Shown here in pieces: positions 45,542 through 45,891 of a stretch of 45,891 nucleotides of DNA. The position numbers were made by a program, and so were the translations under genes. The notes under the pieces are model-generated. The model did not search any database, was not told the origin of the DNA, and was given only the letters and a program-made list of their open reading frames with translations. The first letter of the stretch is position 1. Every line of letters starts with the position of its first letter. Origin of the DNA: JABMNX01 sp964625905 (GTDB taxonomy: Bacteria > Patescibacteriota > Minisyncoccia > Phycocordibacterales > JABMNX01); contig CAZVBS010000001.1 in the NCBI GenBank assembly GCA_964625905.1, positions 1 to 45,891 of the forward strand, given 5' to 3'.

Positions 45542-45891
45542 ATGTCACGTATAGGTAAACAAAAAATTAGCGTTCCAAAAAAAACAGAAGTGACTGTTTC
45601 TGATAATTCTGTTTCTGTAAAAGGTCCTCTTGGAGAACTTACAAAAGATCTTCACGAGGCTATTTCAATAAATGTTGAAAACAATGAAGTGGTAGTTTCT
45701 CCTATTGGTAATACTATTCAAGCAAGATCTTTGTGGGGAACATATGCTTCTCATATAAAGAATATGGTAGAGGGTGTAAATAAAGCATTTGAAAAAAAGT
45801 TAATAGTAGAAGGTATTGGGTATCGAGTAAATCTTTCAGGTAAGAATCTTGAACTCATTGTAGGTTTTTCTCACCCAGTAGTACTTACTGT
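45542..45891 (+). CDS. rplF: Large ribosomal subunit protein uL6 (3' end outside the window)
   Basis: The first 116 codons of L6: MSRIGKQKISVPKKTEVTVS, VKGPLGELTKDLH, LWGTYASHIKNMVEGVNKAF and VEGIGYRVNLSGKNLELIVGFSHPV. It runs off the window edge. Six bases after the rpsH stop, same transcript. Confidence 0.95.
   Translation, partial: MSRIGKQKISVPKKTEVTVSDNSVSVKGPLGELTKDLHEAISINVENNEVVVSPIGNTIQARSLWGTYASHIKNMVEGVNKAFEKKLIVEGIGYRVNLSGKNLELIVGFSHPVVLT

Noticed and set aside
1..45891. CRISPR array or cas genes
   Set aside because: No regularly spaced direct repeats with unique spacers and no Cas-like protein were found; the repeats present are dispersed palindromes.
1..45891. Insertion sequence or prophage
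   Set aside because: No transposase, integrase, terminase or capsid gene is visible. Orphan genes are single and terminator-bounded.

Overview
The window looks like a Patescibacteria/CPR (Parcubacteria-like) chromosome. The reasons are an AT-rich sequence with standard code, compact single-copy housekeeping genes, ribosomal proteins with lineage-specific tails, a type IV pilus and DNA-uptake gene set, and almost no Shine-Dalgarno (SD) sequences ahead of core genes. The taxonomic call is an inference from gene content. No 16S rRNA is present to confirm it.

Layout. 1-2.35 kb: 3' part of a large secreted beta-helix/LamG surface protein. 2.4-3.0 kb: tRNA-Gly followed by two tandem hairpin units. 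3-12.5 kb, mostly minus strand: HU, a small membrane protein, RNase Y, ClpP, trigger factor, a 39-residue basic protein, two envelope proteins, pyrophosphatase (plus strand) and NusA. 12.7-19.2 kb: type IV pilus cluster (PilB, PilC, three pseudopilins, a large PilX-like protein). 19.3-29.5 kb: TpiA, Pgk, HIT, RecJ, a TrpR-like regulator, RNase HI, ComEC, an interrupted gene, superoxide dismutase, a detached ComEC-type metallo-beta-lactamase, bL28 and a site-2 protease. 29.8-45.9 kb: str, S10 and spc translation clusters (S12, S7, EF-G, EF-Tu, S10, L3, L4, L23, L2, S19, L22, S3, L16, L29, S17, L14, L24, L5, S14, S8, L6 partial). The normally tight ribosomal order is broken at four joints by single genes, one of them a cyclodipeptide synthase.

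What stands out. (1) Four copies of a nested hairpin element of about 122 bases, each starting 0-5 bases after a stop codon. The outer arms are 18 bp in every copy; arm sequences differ but internal loops are conserved. (2) A GC-rich palindromic mini-element inserted in frame into trigger factor, NusA (two sites) and L23. In trigger factor it occupies the place of the missing PPIase domain. (3) Most translation-operon promoters, and nusA, are followed almost at once by a tiny hairpin plus T-run, which looks like a start-proximal attenuator. (4) A cyclodipeptide synthase sits between rplE and rpsN. (5) A TrpR-like regulator has matching operators before itself and before rnhA-comEC. (6) Translation starts fall into three classes: leaderless, SD-less with a leader, and strong-SD orphan genes.

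How the genes work together. The pilus, ComEC channel, separate ComEC-type nuclease domain and RecJ form a plausible DNA capture and processing route, of the kind expected in a small host-dependent or scavenging cell. The rest is core gene expression and lower glycolysis.
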